Assembly: GCA_900114885.1 (NCBI GenBank)
Contig: FOUN01000001.1
Location: 62,001-126,000 of the forward strand
Length of the DNA: 64,000 nucleotides
Direction: 5' to 3'
Source of the DNA: Psychrobacillus psychrodurans
Lineage (GTDB): Bacteria > Bacillota > Bacilli > Bacillales_A > Planococcaceae
Positions 26,926 to 34,667 of this stretch are shown here, piece after piece (within the stretch, counting starts at the first letter, position 1; every line of letters begins with the position of its first letter). The notes below the pieces were generated by a model, which worked only from the letters and a program-made list of their open reading frames with translations, did not search any database and had not been told where the DNA came from. Both the position numbers and the translations under genes were made by a program.

Positions 26926-27720
26926 ATGGTAGTATCAGTAGATATATTAATAGATCGGTCTGTCAATCGCATTGGAGCTGTTCATCCTTCATTGAAGGAA
27001 TATACTATTGAATTAATTAAGCGTTGTTACAATGAAGGTATTAAAATCCAAATATCATCTGGATTCCGTTCAAATGAGGAACAAGCCTATATTTATGGTC
27101 AAGGTAGACCGAATTATATTTGGAATGGCAAAAAGTATGGTTCAAAAGGAAGTATCGTTTCGAACGCAATGCCGGGAACGTCCGTCCACAATTATGGGCT
27201 AGCTATCGATTATTTTTTAGTTAGTGATGATGGTAATAAATCATTGTGGACGGTCAACGATAAATGGAGGCGTGTTGCAGCTATCGCTAAATCAATGGGC
27301 TTTGAATGGGGTGGAGATTGGAAGAGTTTTGAAGATTATCCTCATTTGCAATACACCACAGGATTAACAATTGCTCAGTTGAGAGCTGGTCATAGACCTG
27401 TATTTTTACCGTTAAAAGCACTTGAGAGTGTTCCAGATGATAAAATTATGTGGGGTAAAACAGAGTTAGTAAAAGGTCAAATAGGTAAAGTAACTATCTT
27501 AAAGCGTATTAACCTGTGGCAAGATAACCCACATGAAAATGGACGACTTCAAATGGTTCGTGTACTGAATCCCGGTGAAGAATATCGAGTCTACCGATAT
27601 CGGGAAGATCATGGTGGTCAATATAATGTTGGCAGCGGTATGTGGGTTACTAAGATGGACGGGTATATTAAGTATGAAACACCATCCAAAGCGATGTTAG
27701 CAAAATTAAATAGTAAATGA
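26926..27720 (+). CDS. phage-type endolysin, M15C L-Ala-D-Glu peptidase
   Basis: 264 residues. The N-terminal catalytic domain has SSGFRSNEEQ (near residues 44-53), the metal-binding SVHNYGLAIDYF and the late WGGDWKSFEDYPHLQ. These are the VanY/CwlK-type zinc residues His, Asp and His. Residues ~160-264 are a separate C-terminal part, probably a cell-wall-binding domain, not assigned. There is no signal peptide, as expected for an enzyme released by a holin. GAGGTGAG lies upstream of ATG 26926. It is intact although the two genes before it are broken, so it is a prophage survivor that may have been kept for another use. Confidence 0.88.
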   Translation: MVVSVDILIDRSVNRIGAVHPSLKEYTIELIKRCYNEGIKIQISSGFRSNEEQAYIYGQGRPNYIWNGKKYGSKGSIVSNAMPGTSVHNYGLAIDYFLVSDDGNKSLWTVNDKWRRVAAIAKSMGFEWGGDWKSFEDYPHLQYTTGLTIAQLRAGHRPVFLPLKALESVPDDKIMWGKTELVKGQIGKVTILKRINLWQDNPHENGRLQMVRVLNPGEEYRVYRYREDHGGQYNVGSGMWVTKMDGYIKYETPSKAMLAKLNSK

Positions 27721-27726
27721 TTCTAT

Positions 27727-27758
27727 AGCCCCGCTAATTAATTTAACGGGGCTTTTTT
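27727..27758 (+). terminator. Rho-independent terminator of the endolysin gene
   Basis: AGCCCCG (27727-27733) pairs with CGGGGCT (27747-27753), with extra A-T pairs inward, followed by TTTTTA. Confidence 0.9.
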
Positions 27759-27917
27759 ATTGAATGAAATTAAATGAATTGTTAGAATATTATTATTCCT
27801 AATTGGTGCATTAGAAAAATTATAGTGGAGCTAAGGTAACCCTATATTCTTGTTGTACTAAAGGGACTGTTTACTTTAAGAAGCTGCTGAGTGTTAAATG
27901 TATTAGGATTTAATATG

Positions 27918-27965
27918 TTGACATTGAGATTTCTTATATGATATTATTATCTCGAATTAAAGATA
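27918..27965 (+). promoter_or_regulatory. SigA promoter overlapped by an MhqR-like operator
   Basis: TTGACA (27918-27923), 18-bp spacer and TATTAT (27942-27947) form a good promoter. Directly after the -10 lies TATCTCGAATTAAAGATA (27948-27965), which matches the B. subtilis MhqR consensus tATCTcgaAtTCgAGATa at 16 of 18 positions. A repressor there would block transcription of the FMN reductase gene 240 bp downstream. The rest of 27759-28205 shows no other gene. Confidence 0.7.
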
Positions 27966-28205
27966 TATTAATTAAAGGTAATATTGAAGGGAATTAAACG
28001 ACTGAATTACTCGGAAATTGAACATCATGCAAAGAGGGTATGAATTTTTTTAACTAAATACCTCGGATTCAAGACTTAACTGTAAAAAAGGATTGTACTT
28101 GTATTAACGATTACAGGTAATTGTAAGGAGGTGAAAAAAGAAAAAATGGGTTTATTAAATAAATTATTTGGAACACAAGGACAACAACAAGAGGAGGAAA
28201 AAACA

Positions 28206-28751
28206 ATGACAAAATCAAATATAGGAATTATTTTAGGATCAACACGTGAAGGACGTGTAAGTCCACAAGTAGGAGCATGGGTAAAAGAACTAGCAGATAA
28301 ACGTGGGGATGCAAACTACACTATTATCGATATCGCAGAATATAAATTACCACTTTTAGGTGAAGCTGGCGGCGATGCATCAGGTGCAGCAGCGTGGTCA
28401 GAAATCATTTCTAAACAAGACGGATTCGTATTCATCGTTCAAGAATACAATCACTCTATAACCGGTGCACTAAAAAATGCATTAGATTACTTACGTGAAG
28501 AGTGGAACAACAAAGCAGCAGGTATCGTATCTTATGGTTCTGTAGGTGGAGCGCGTGCAACAGAACATTTACGTGGTATTTTAAGTGAGTTATTAGTAGC
28601 GCATGTCCGTGTACACCCAGCATTATCCCTATTTACTGACTTCGAAAAAGGTACAGATTTCAAACCAGCTGCAGTACAAGCAGATTCAGTGAACCAAATG
28701 TTAGACCAAGTGATTCCGTGGACAACTGCATTAAATACTATACGTAAATAA
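28206..28751 (+). CDS. NADPH-dependent FMN reductase / quinone reductase
   Basis: 181 residues from ATG 28206, which has AGGAGG eight bases upstream. The flavodoxin-like fold shows as IGIILGSTREGRVSPQVG (phosphate-binding loop), then FVFIVQEYNHSITGALKNALDYL and VSYGSVGGARA. This is the usual length and pattern of NADPH:FMN/azo/chromate reductases of the YieF/ChrR type. The frame is open upstream to GTG 28131 and includes an ATG at 28146 with a distant AAGGAGG, which would add a short MGLLNKLFG leader. With the MhqR-like operator upstream and ring-cleaving dioxygenases downstream, two-electron reduction of quinones is the likely role. Confidence 0.88.
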   Translation: MTKSNIGIILGSTREGRVSPQVGAWVKELADKRGDANYTIIDIAEYKLPLLGEAGGDASGAAAWSEIISKQDGFVFIVQEYNHSITGALKNALDYLREEWNNKAAGIVSYGSVGGARATEHLRGILSELLVAHVRVHPALSLFTDFEKGTDFKPAAVQADSVNQMLDQVIPWTTALNTIRK

Positions 28752-28920
28752 TTTTAACTTAATGCAGCAAATTTTTTTGCGAAAGTTGTGCAAGAGCAGA
28801 AGGATGCCGCGTCCTGCGGCAATCCCTAACCGTTTAACATCCTGTTGATTTAAGGCCTCGAGCTTGATAAAAATTTGGAAGTATTACGCCGAGATGTAAG
28901 TATTTACATTTCTATAATTC

Positions 28921-28958
28921 ACAAAATGTGCATTAGCACATGCACATTTTGTTTTTTT
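28921..28958 (+). terminator. Rho-independent terminator after the FMN reductase gene
   Basis: CAAAATGTGCA pairs with TGCACATTTTG around a short loop, followed by seven T. The stretch before it (28790-28870) is locally GC-richer and holds an imperfect repeat around GCCGCGTCCTGCGGC. Confidence 0.88.
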
Positions 28959-29037
28959 ATAAATAAATTTTGAGCAAAATACTATCAAGTAGATTGAAGG
29001 TTTTGTTCAGAATTTATAAAGAAAGGGAGGAACGATA

Positions 29038-29979
29038 ATGAACAATATAGCAGGACATCATCATATTTCTATGATTACGAAAAAAGGACAACAAAACAAT
29101 CAGTTTTACCAAAATGTCCTCGGACTTCGTAGAGTGAAAAAAACGGTCAATCAAGATGATCCGAGCATGTATCATCTGTTTTATGGGGATTTAACTGGAA
29201 GTGCTGGGACAGAACTATCCTTTTTTGAAATCCCAATGGTGGGAAGCACAAAGAGAGGGACGAACGCTATAACACAAATCGGGTTACTAGTGCCGTCGTA
29301 TGACAGCTTACTATATTGGAAGAAAAGATTTGAAGTACTCGATGTGAAGCATGGGGAGCTAACTATGTATGCAGGACGTGATGCACTTCATTTTGAGGAT
29401 TGCGAAGGCTTACGACTAGTCCTTTTAAATAATAGTGGCGATGAGGTACCAGCATTTTGGCGGTCTTGGGGTGATTCAGTTGTTTTAGAGGAACATCGTA
29501 TTCTTGGAATTGGTGCTGTAGAAATGACTGTGCAATCGCTTGATAGCCTAGCGAATACATTAGAAAACCTATTTGGGTATGTACTTGCATCGCATATGGG
29601 AAACAAAGCTATTTATCAATCTGTGAAAGGGCAGGCTTTTGGTGAAATTGTCATTGTGGAGCAAGACGGTCCTAAAGAAAAACCTGGAAAAGGCAGTGTA
29701 CATCATATAGCTATCCGTGTAAAAGATGGCAAGGAGCTAAGAGAGTGGCACCAGCGTATTCGAGACTTTGGTTTTGAGGTGATGAAAATTACAGACCGTT
29801 ACTATTTTGAGAGTTTATATTTTAGAGAAGAAAATGGTATTTTATTTGAGTTGGCGACAGAAGGACCGGGCTTTACAGTGGACTCTACCATTGAATCGCT
29901 AGGTAAAGAGTTAGACCTACCGCCATTTTTGGAAGTTAAGCGCGCGGAAATCGAGGAGAAATTAGAACCGATTGAGTGA
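29038..29979 (+). CDS. ring-cleaving extradiol dioxygenase, MhqO/MhqA family (paralogue 1)
   Basis: 313 residues made of two vicinal-oxygen-chelate modules. Metal ligands appear as GHHHISMITK near the N-terminus and SVHHIAIRVKDG in the second module, with the acidic ligand in ENGILFELATEGPG. It should open hydroquinone or catechol rings using Fe or Mn and O2. GGGAGG stands upstream of ATG 29038. The next gene is a close family member, so the pair may cover different ring substrates or be a duplication that diverged. Confidence 0.9.
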   Translation: MNNIAGHHHISMITKKGQQNNQFYQNVLGLRRVKKTVNQDDPSMYHLFYGDLTGSAGTELSFFEIPMVGSTKRGTNAITQIGLLVPSYDSLLYWKKRFEVLDVKHGELTMYAGRDALHFEDCEGLRLVLLNNSGDEVPAFWRSWGDSVVLEEHRILGIGAVEMTVQSLDSLANTLENLFGYVLASHMGNKAIYQSVKGQAFGEIVIVEQDGPKEKPGKGSVHHIAIRVKDGKELREWHQRIRDFGFEVMKITDRYYFESLYFREENGILFELATEGPGFTVDSTIESLGKELDLPPFLEVKRAEIEEKLEPIE

Positions 29980-30128
29980 AGGTAGGTGAAATAGACATCT
30001 GCAAGTAACTTTTTAAAAGAAGTGAAAATGACAGAAAGTTTTTAAAACCAATTTGTGAAGATTTAAAGCTTATATGGTTACCATAGCCAGTCGATGAATT
30101 TGAGAGATTTATCAAATAGGAGGAAATA

Positions 30129-31070
30129 ATGATGAAAAAACATACTGCGGGAATTCACCATATTACAGCTATCGTTGGTCATCCACAAGAAAATATTGAT
30201 TTTTATGCAGGGGTATTAGGTTTACGTTTAGTCAAACAAACTGTGAATTTCGATGATCCAGGAACATATCACTTGTACTTTGGAGATGGTGGGGGGAAAC
30301 CTGGTACAATTATTACTTTTTTCCCTTGGGTAAATGCTTATCAGGGACAAATTGGAGACGGTCAAGTTGGAGTTACAACATATGTAGTACCTACAGGATC
30401 ATTTAACTTTTGGGTAAACCGTTTGGCAACAAATGCAATTCCGTTTAAAAAAGCAGAACGTTTTGGAGAACGAGTGATTCAGTTTGATGATCCGCATGGC
30501 TTACATCTAGAACTTGTCGAACGTGCAGAAGGTGAACAAAATAACTGGAATTTTGGTGGAGTAACACCAGAAGTTGCGATTAAAGGCTTTGGTGGTGCAA
30601 CACTTTACTCAAGCAGACCTGAAGAAACGGCTAAAACATTAACTGATGTAATGGGGCTTGAATTAGTTGGAACTGAAGGTGATTATACACGCTTTAAAGC
30701 TTCAGCAGATATCGGCAACATTATAGATTTAAAAATGGTAACAGGTGTAAGCGGTTCGATGGGTGTTGGTACCGTTCATCATATCGCATGGCGTGCACAA
30801 GATGATGCAGATCATGTTGAATGGCAACAACATACCATGAATAGTGGTCAACATGTAACAGAGTTAAAGGATCGTAACTATTTTAACGCATTGTATTTCC
30901 GTGAATCCGGAGAGATTTTGTTTGAAATTGCAACAGATCCTCCAGGGTTTGCACATGATGAATCGCTGGAAACGATGGGGACTCAATTGATGTTACCAGC
31001 ACAATTTGAGCAACACCGTGAGCGATTAGTAAGCTCGCTTATTCCAATTCAAGTGCGTCCAATCGACTAA
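30129..31070 (+). CDS. ring-cleaving extradiol dioxygenase, MhqO/MhqA family (paralogue 2)
   Basis: 313 residues with two chelate modules: GIHHITAIVGHPQENIDFYAG at the start, DPHGLHLELVERAEGE, GTVHHIAWRAQDD and GEILFEIATDPPGF. The sequence is much closer to the B. subtilis MhqA/MhqO proteins than paralogue 1 is. It is cytoplasmic and metal-dependent, detoxifying quinone-like compounds. GGAGG lies upstream of the start. It is followed 16 bp later by a flavin reductase gene, so the two are co-transcribed. Confidence 0.92.
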   Translation: MMKKHTAGIHHITAIVGHPQENIDFYAGVLGLRLVKQTVNFDDPGTYHLYFGDGGGKPGTIITFFPWVNAYQGQIGDGQVGVTTYVVPTGSFNFWVNRLATNAIPFKKAERFGERVIQFDDPHGLHLELVERAEGEQNNWNFGGVTPEVAIKGFGGATLYSSRPEETAKTLTDVMGLELVGTEGDYTRFKASADIGNIIDLKMVTGVSGSMGVGTVHHIAWRAQDDADHVEWQQHTMNSGQHVTELKDRNYFNALYFRESGEILFEIATDPPGFAHDESLETMGTQLMLPAQFEQHRERLVSSLIPIQVRPID

Positions 31071-31086
31071 GGAAGGGGAAGAAGAA

Positions 31087-31692
31087 ATGATTTCTATTGA
31101 CCCAAAACAAAATAGTGAGAGAGATAACTATAAACTTTTAATTGGTTCTATTATTCCTAGACCCATTGCTTTTGTTACAACACAGTCTGAAGATGAGATT
31201 GTTAATGGGGCCCCGTTTAGCTATTTCAATATTGTTTCATCCAATCCGCCAATGGTGTCACTTGCTATCCAAAGGCCAGGAGGAAGAGTGAAAGATACTG
31301 CTCGCAATATTTATGGCAACCAACAATTTGTTGTCCATATTGTGGATGATGAGAATGTAGCTAAAATTAATGAAACAGCAGCATCATTACCAGCAGCGGT
31401 AAGTGAAATCGAATTGGCGAACCTAACGCTCGTACCGAGTGAATATATTTCTGTACCAGGTGTAAAGGAAGCGAAAGTACGAATGGAATGTAGACTAATA
31501 CAAGCAATTCCTTTAGGTGGAGAAGAGCCAGGAAGTGATTTATTCATTGGAGAAGTAGTTCGATTTCATATAGATGAAGCAATTTATGAAAATGGGAGGA
31601 TTGATCCAAAGGGTTTAAATGCTATCAGCCGCCTAGCAGGATCTAGTTATGCAACCATTGGTGATATTTTTTCAATTGAAAGACCTAAATAG
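31087..31692 (+). CDS. flavin reductase-like FMN-binding protein (DIM6/NTAB family)
   Basis: 201 residues. The split-barrel flavin reductase pattern is clear: YKLLIGSIIPRPIAFVTTQ, GAPFSYFNIVSSNPPMVSLAI and the late GEVVRFHID. Such proteins bind FMN and supply reduced flavin or reduce small electrophiles. It follows a ring-cleaving dioxygenase by 16 bp with AAGGGGAAG upstream, so it belongs to the same detoxification operon. A terminator starts 25 bp after the stop. Confidence 0.88.
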   Translation: MISIDPKQNSERDNYKLLIGSIIPRPIAFVTTQSEDEIVNGAPFSYFNIVSSNPPMVSLAIQRPGGRVKDTARNIYGNQQFVVHIVDDENVAKINETAASLPAAVSEIELANLTLVPSEYISVPGVKEAKVRMECRLIQAIPLGGEEPGSDLFIGEVVRFHIDEAIYENGRIDPKGLNAISRLAGSSYATIGDIFSIERPK

Positions 31693-31717
31693 TGAGTTTA
31701 ATTAAAGCTTGTTTCAG

Positions 31718-31747
31718 CACTCTTGCCAAATTGGTAAGGGTGTTTTT
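31718..31747 (+). terminator. Rho-independent terminator of the dioxygenase operon
   Basis: CACTCTTGCC (31718-31727) pairs with GGTAAGGGTG (31733-31742), followed by five T. It is nearly the same hairpin as at 25280. Confidence 0.85.
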
Positions 31748-31817
31748 ATATGCATTCACTCTGTAAAAAGAATGAATTGTAAATTACTTTACAAATTCAA
31801 ATAAGTGTTATTTAATT

Positions 31818-31838
31818 AATTAGGTTAACTAACTAATT
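31818..31838 (+). promoter_or_regulatory. inverted repeat before marR, probable autoregulatory operator
   Basis: AATTAG (31818-31823) and CTAATT (31833-31838) flank a TTAACTAA-like core. The site lies 27 bp before the MarR start, the usual place for MarR autorepression. Confidence 0.5.
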
Positions 31839-31864
31839 TTCATGATAATAAAGGAGGGGTTTAT

Positions 31865-32275
31865 ATGAATTCGATGTTTGCTAAATTTAAAATTCTTCAA
31901 CGACCTTATGCGAATGGTCTTCAGGAGGTGTTGAGTCCTTTTCAAATGTCAGAAGCCCAGTGGGGATTAATAAGATACATTTATGAAGTTGGTCCTGCGA
32001 CAAATTCAGAAATTGCCCTGTATTGGAGTGTTGAGAAGCCTTCTGTCACAGCACTTGCGCAGAAGCTTATTGATCAACAATTAATATACGTAGTTTACGG
32101 AACAGATAAACGAAAAAAAGTAATGCATTTAACGGAGAACGGTATAGCTAAATATCAACAATTAAAAGAAGCGGTTCATACTTTCCAATCTTCGCTTTTA
32201 GAAGGCATTACTAAAGAAGAATGTGAGATTGTGGAAAAGGTTTTAGAAAAATTGCAACAAAATATTAGGAAGTAG
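31865..32275 (+). CDS. MarR-family transcriptional regulator
   Basis: 136 residues with a central winged helix: SEAQWGLIRYIYEVGPATNSE, then KPSVTALAQKLIDQ (recognition helix) and a wing around YGTDKRKKVMHLTENG. There is no Cys in the N-terminal sensing position, so a ligand rather than thiol oxidation is the likely signal. AAAGGAGG lies upstream of the start. The MFS gene follows 9 bp later, giving the classic MarR-pump pair. It could also serve as the MhqR-type regulator of the upstream operator, but that is untested. Confidence 0.9.
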   Translation: MNSMFAKFKILQRPYANGLQEVLSPFQMSEAQWGLIRYIYEVGPATNSEIALYWSVEKPSVTALAQKLIDQQLIYVVYGTDKRKKVMHLTENGIAKYQQLKEAVHTFQSSLLEGITKEECEIVEKVLEKLQQNIRK

Positions 32276-32284
32276 TGGTAGTTT

Positions 32285-33475
32285 ATGAACAAAGAAAAAC
32301 TTTGGACGAAGGAATTTACAATCGTTTCAACTATAAATTTTTTAGCAACATTAGTATATTTTTTATTATTGGTAACAATCGCATCTTATGCAACAACGGA
32401 ATTTGGAGCCTCTACTAGTACGGCGGGCTTAGTATCAAGTATTTTTATTATTGGCTCATTGTTGGGTAGACTTGGTGCTGGACGTTTTATCGGACAAAAA
32501 GGGCCGATTAAAGTATTGTGGCTAGGTTTAACTTTCTTTGCCATTACATCGGCACTTTACTTCTTGGCGAACAGTATTCCACTGCTGTTAATCAACAGAT
32601 TAGCGCAAGGGATTGCAGTAGGAATTATTGGTACTGCAACGGGTACTATTGTGGCTCATATATTGCCAAGTGCGCGTAAAGGAGAGGGGATTGGCTATTT
32701 TAGTTTAAGTGCTATATTAGCAACAGCTGTTGGTCCCTTTATAGGGATTCTACTGATGAATATGGACAGTGGCTTCACGATCATGTTTGTGATGAACCTA
32801 TTTTTGTCGCTCATATGTATGCTATTCTTAGCAGCTGTAAAACTAAAATTAGCTCCAATTAAACAACCAGAACAAACAGAAGTAAAAAGCTCAATTTTAT
32901 CTCAATTTATCGAACCGAAAGCAGTGCCTATTTCTTTTATTGCATTGATCATCGGTTTTAGTTATTCAGGCGTTATGACCTTTTTGTCTTTTTATGCGGA
33001 GTCTATTAATCTAGTTAGTGCAGCTAGTTATTTCTTTTTAGTCTATGCTGTTGTTATTATTTTCTCTCGTCCATTTACAGGTAAAATAATGGATTCTAGA
33101 GGTGCAAACGTTATTGTCTACCCATGCATAGTTATATTTGCTATCGGGATGTTTTTCTTTAGCCAAGCTTCGGCAGGTTGGATGTTACTTCTTGCAGCAG
33201 CATTTATAGGGTTTGGTTATGGTAACTTTAATTCAGTTGCACAAACGATCGCAGTTAAAGTAACAGAGCCACATCGTTTCGGTTTAGCTACTGCAACCTA
33301 TTTTATACTATTCGATTTGGGTTTAGGCATAGGCCCATACGTTTTAGGCTTTATCGTACCCGAGACGGGATACCGTACAATATTTGTAGCAATGGTTGTA
33401 GTAATTATACTTTGTATTCCTCTATACTATTTAATGCATGGTAGAAAAGATAAGGAATTAATGAAAAATGCATAA
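32285..33475 (+). CDS. MFS drug/metabolite exporter
   Basis: 396 residues with 12 membrane helices. The MFS loop 2-3 signature appears as GRLGAGRFIGQKGPIK, with the antiporter-type segment GTIVAHILPSARKGEGIGYFS after helix 4. A second copy of the loop, RPFTGKIMDSRGANVI, stands in the C-half. It belongs to the DHA1-type exporters. It is co-transcribed with the MarR regulator and probably pumps the ligand sensed by it. The specific substrate is unknown. Confidence 0.9.
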   Translation: MNKEKLWTKEFTIVSTINFLATLVYFLLLVTIASYATTEFGASTSTAGLVSSIFIIGSLLGRLGAGRFIGQKGPIKVLWLGLTFFAITSALYFLANSIPLLLINRLAQGIAVGIIGTATGTIVAHILPSARKGEGIGYFSLSAILATAVGPFIGILLMNMDSGFTIMFVMNLFLSLICMLFLAAVKLKLAPIKQPEQTEVKSSILSQFIEPKAVPISFIALIIGFSYSGVMTFLSFYAESINLVSAASYFFLVYAVVIIFSRPFTGKIMDSRGANVIVYPCIVIFAIGMFFFSQASAGWMLLLAAAFIGFGYGNFNSVAQTIAVKVTEPHRFGLATATYFILFDLGLGIGPYVLGFIVPETGYRTIFVAMVVVIILCIPLYYLMHGRKDKELMKNA

Positions 33476-33506
33476 TAACCTCGTAACAAAAAAGTAAAAA
33501 CAATAT

Positions 33507-33544
33507 AAAATGCCTAACGAAATATCATATTCGTTAGGCATTTT
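33507..33544. terminator. bidirectional terminator between MFS and SLAP genes
   Basis: AAAATGCCTAACGA (33507-33520) pairs perfectly with TCGTTAGGCATTTT (33531-33544). T-rich ends are present on both strands, and it serves converging genes. Confidence 0.9.
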
Positions 33545-33549
33545 ACTAT

Positions 33550-33936
33550 TTAAGAAGTTGTTTGCAATTCTAAATTTCCATTCCCATTGATTTCTTTCAT
33601 TCTCAAACTTTCGACAGGGAAGATAAATGTCCAAGGCATACTGGTTTTAGGTTTAATAATTAACTTAGGAACAGTAAAAGTGTGTTCTGCAATAATTGTT
33701 TCCTTTTCTATATATGCAATTTTTTGTTTCTGAAAAATTTGCTCAATATCTGCAAAGTTATGAATCAAGACAGTAACTAATATCTCTCCTTTATAATTCA
33801 GAGCTTCCCAAATGGGTACCAACCGAATATTTTGTCCATCTATCATATTACTATCTTGAAAAATTTCTGTTATTAGCTCTCTATCTTTGATAGCAATAGT
33901 TTTTTCCCACGAAGATTCAAATTGTAAAGTTTGCAT
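33550..33936 (-). CDS. SLAP-domain-containing protein
   Basis: 128 residues, cytoplasmic, with no signal peptide. The middle part (IRLVPIWEALNYKGEILVTVLI) and the end MPWTFIFPVESLRM match the SLAP domain of Bacillales, a beta-sheet domain named after S-layer accessory proteins. Its role as a stand-alone protein is not known. ATG 33936 has GGAGG upstream. Confidence 0.7.
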   Translation of the reverse strand: MQTLQFESSWEKTIAIKDRELITEIFQDSNMIDGQNIRLVPIWEALNYKGEILVTVLIHNFADIEQIFQKQKIAYIEKETIIAEHTFTVPKLIIKPKTSMPWTFIFPVESLRMKEINGNGNLELQTTS

Positions 33937-34477
33937 TCCATAATTCCTCCAATTTAATCTCTTTTAACCGTACCAATAAACTTCATAGAATAAAATCCTT
34001 TAACTTTTTAGCTATGATATATAGTAGAAGACAACTTTGTTCCATTCAACAAATTGGAAACTAATTAATTTAGAAACTAATTCTAAAGTTATGGTAAAAG
34101 GTTAGGTTAATAGTGAAAATGTACTTCCTATTTTAAATGAAGCAAAATAATGAGTTTTTTAATGAAAAACGTTGAAAAATACTGGTTTAACTTCATTTTT
34201 AAGTATATATTTATTAGTTAGTAAGGACTACTTTAAAATATCGGTAAATTTCGTGGGCTACTCACATAAATTAGAAGTAGGGATAATTGTTTATTTATTC
34301 TAAAAGTACAAAAAACGTCTATTAATAAACAAAAAAATATCATTTGTATATTTCTTAGTAGTACCAACGGTTCTTTTGAAACTTTTCTAATAATATAATT
34401 CTGCGAGTAGAGACTATTAACCTATTAAAAAAATGTTAAAAATAGTTTATATTTATTATTTTTGAATATTCGGATAA

Positions 34478-34500
34478 TTGTCGACAGATTTCGACAGAAT
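34478..34500 (-). promoter_or_regulatory. tandem Spo0A-like boxes upstream of bpr
   Basis: TCGACAGATT (34481-34490) is followed directly by TCGACAGAAT (34491-34500), a 10-bp direct repeat. On the minus strand the second unit with its neighbour reads TGTCGAA (34490-34496), the exact Spo0A box; the first differs by one base. It stands 168 bp before the bpr start. The remaining gap 33937-34667 is AT-rich, with no ORF that has a ribosome site. Confidence 0.5.
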
Positions 34501-34667
34501 TTTATATGAACTTCGTCTATTGTTATAGATACACCTAGAGAGATTTAGATTGTCACCATTGATTCTATTTACCAAAATTTTTTGGGAAGGAGGATAAGGT
34601 GTTTTTTTATGGCCTTTTGTAAGTTTTATTGGTAAAAAATCTTTGAAAAATTTAGGGAGGAATGAAA

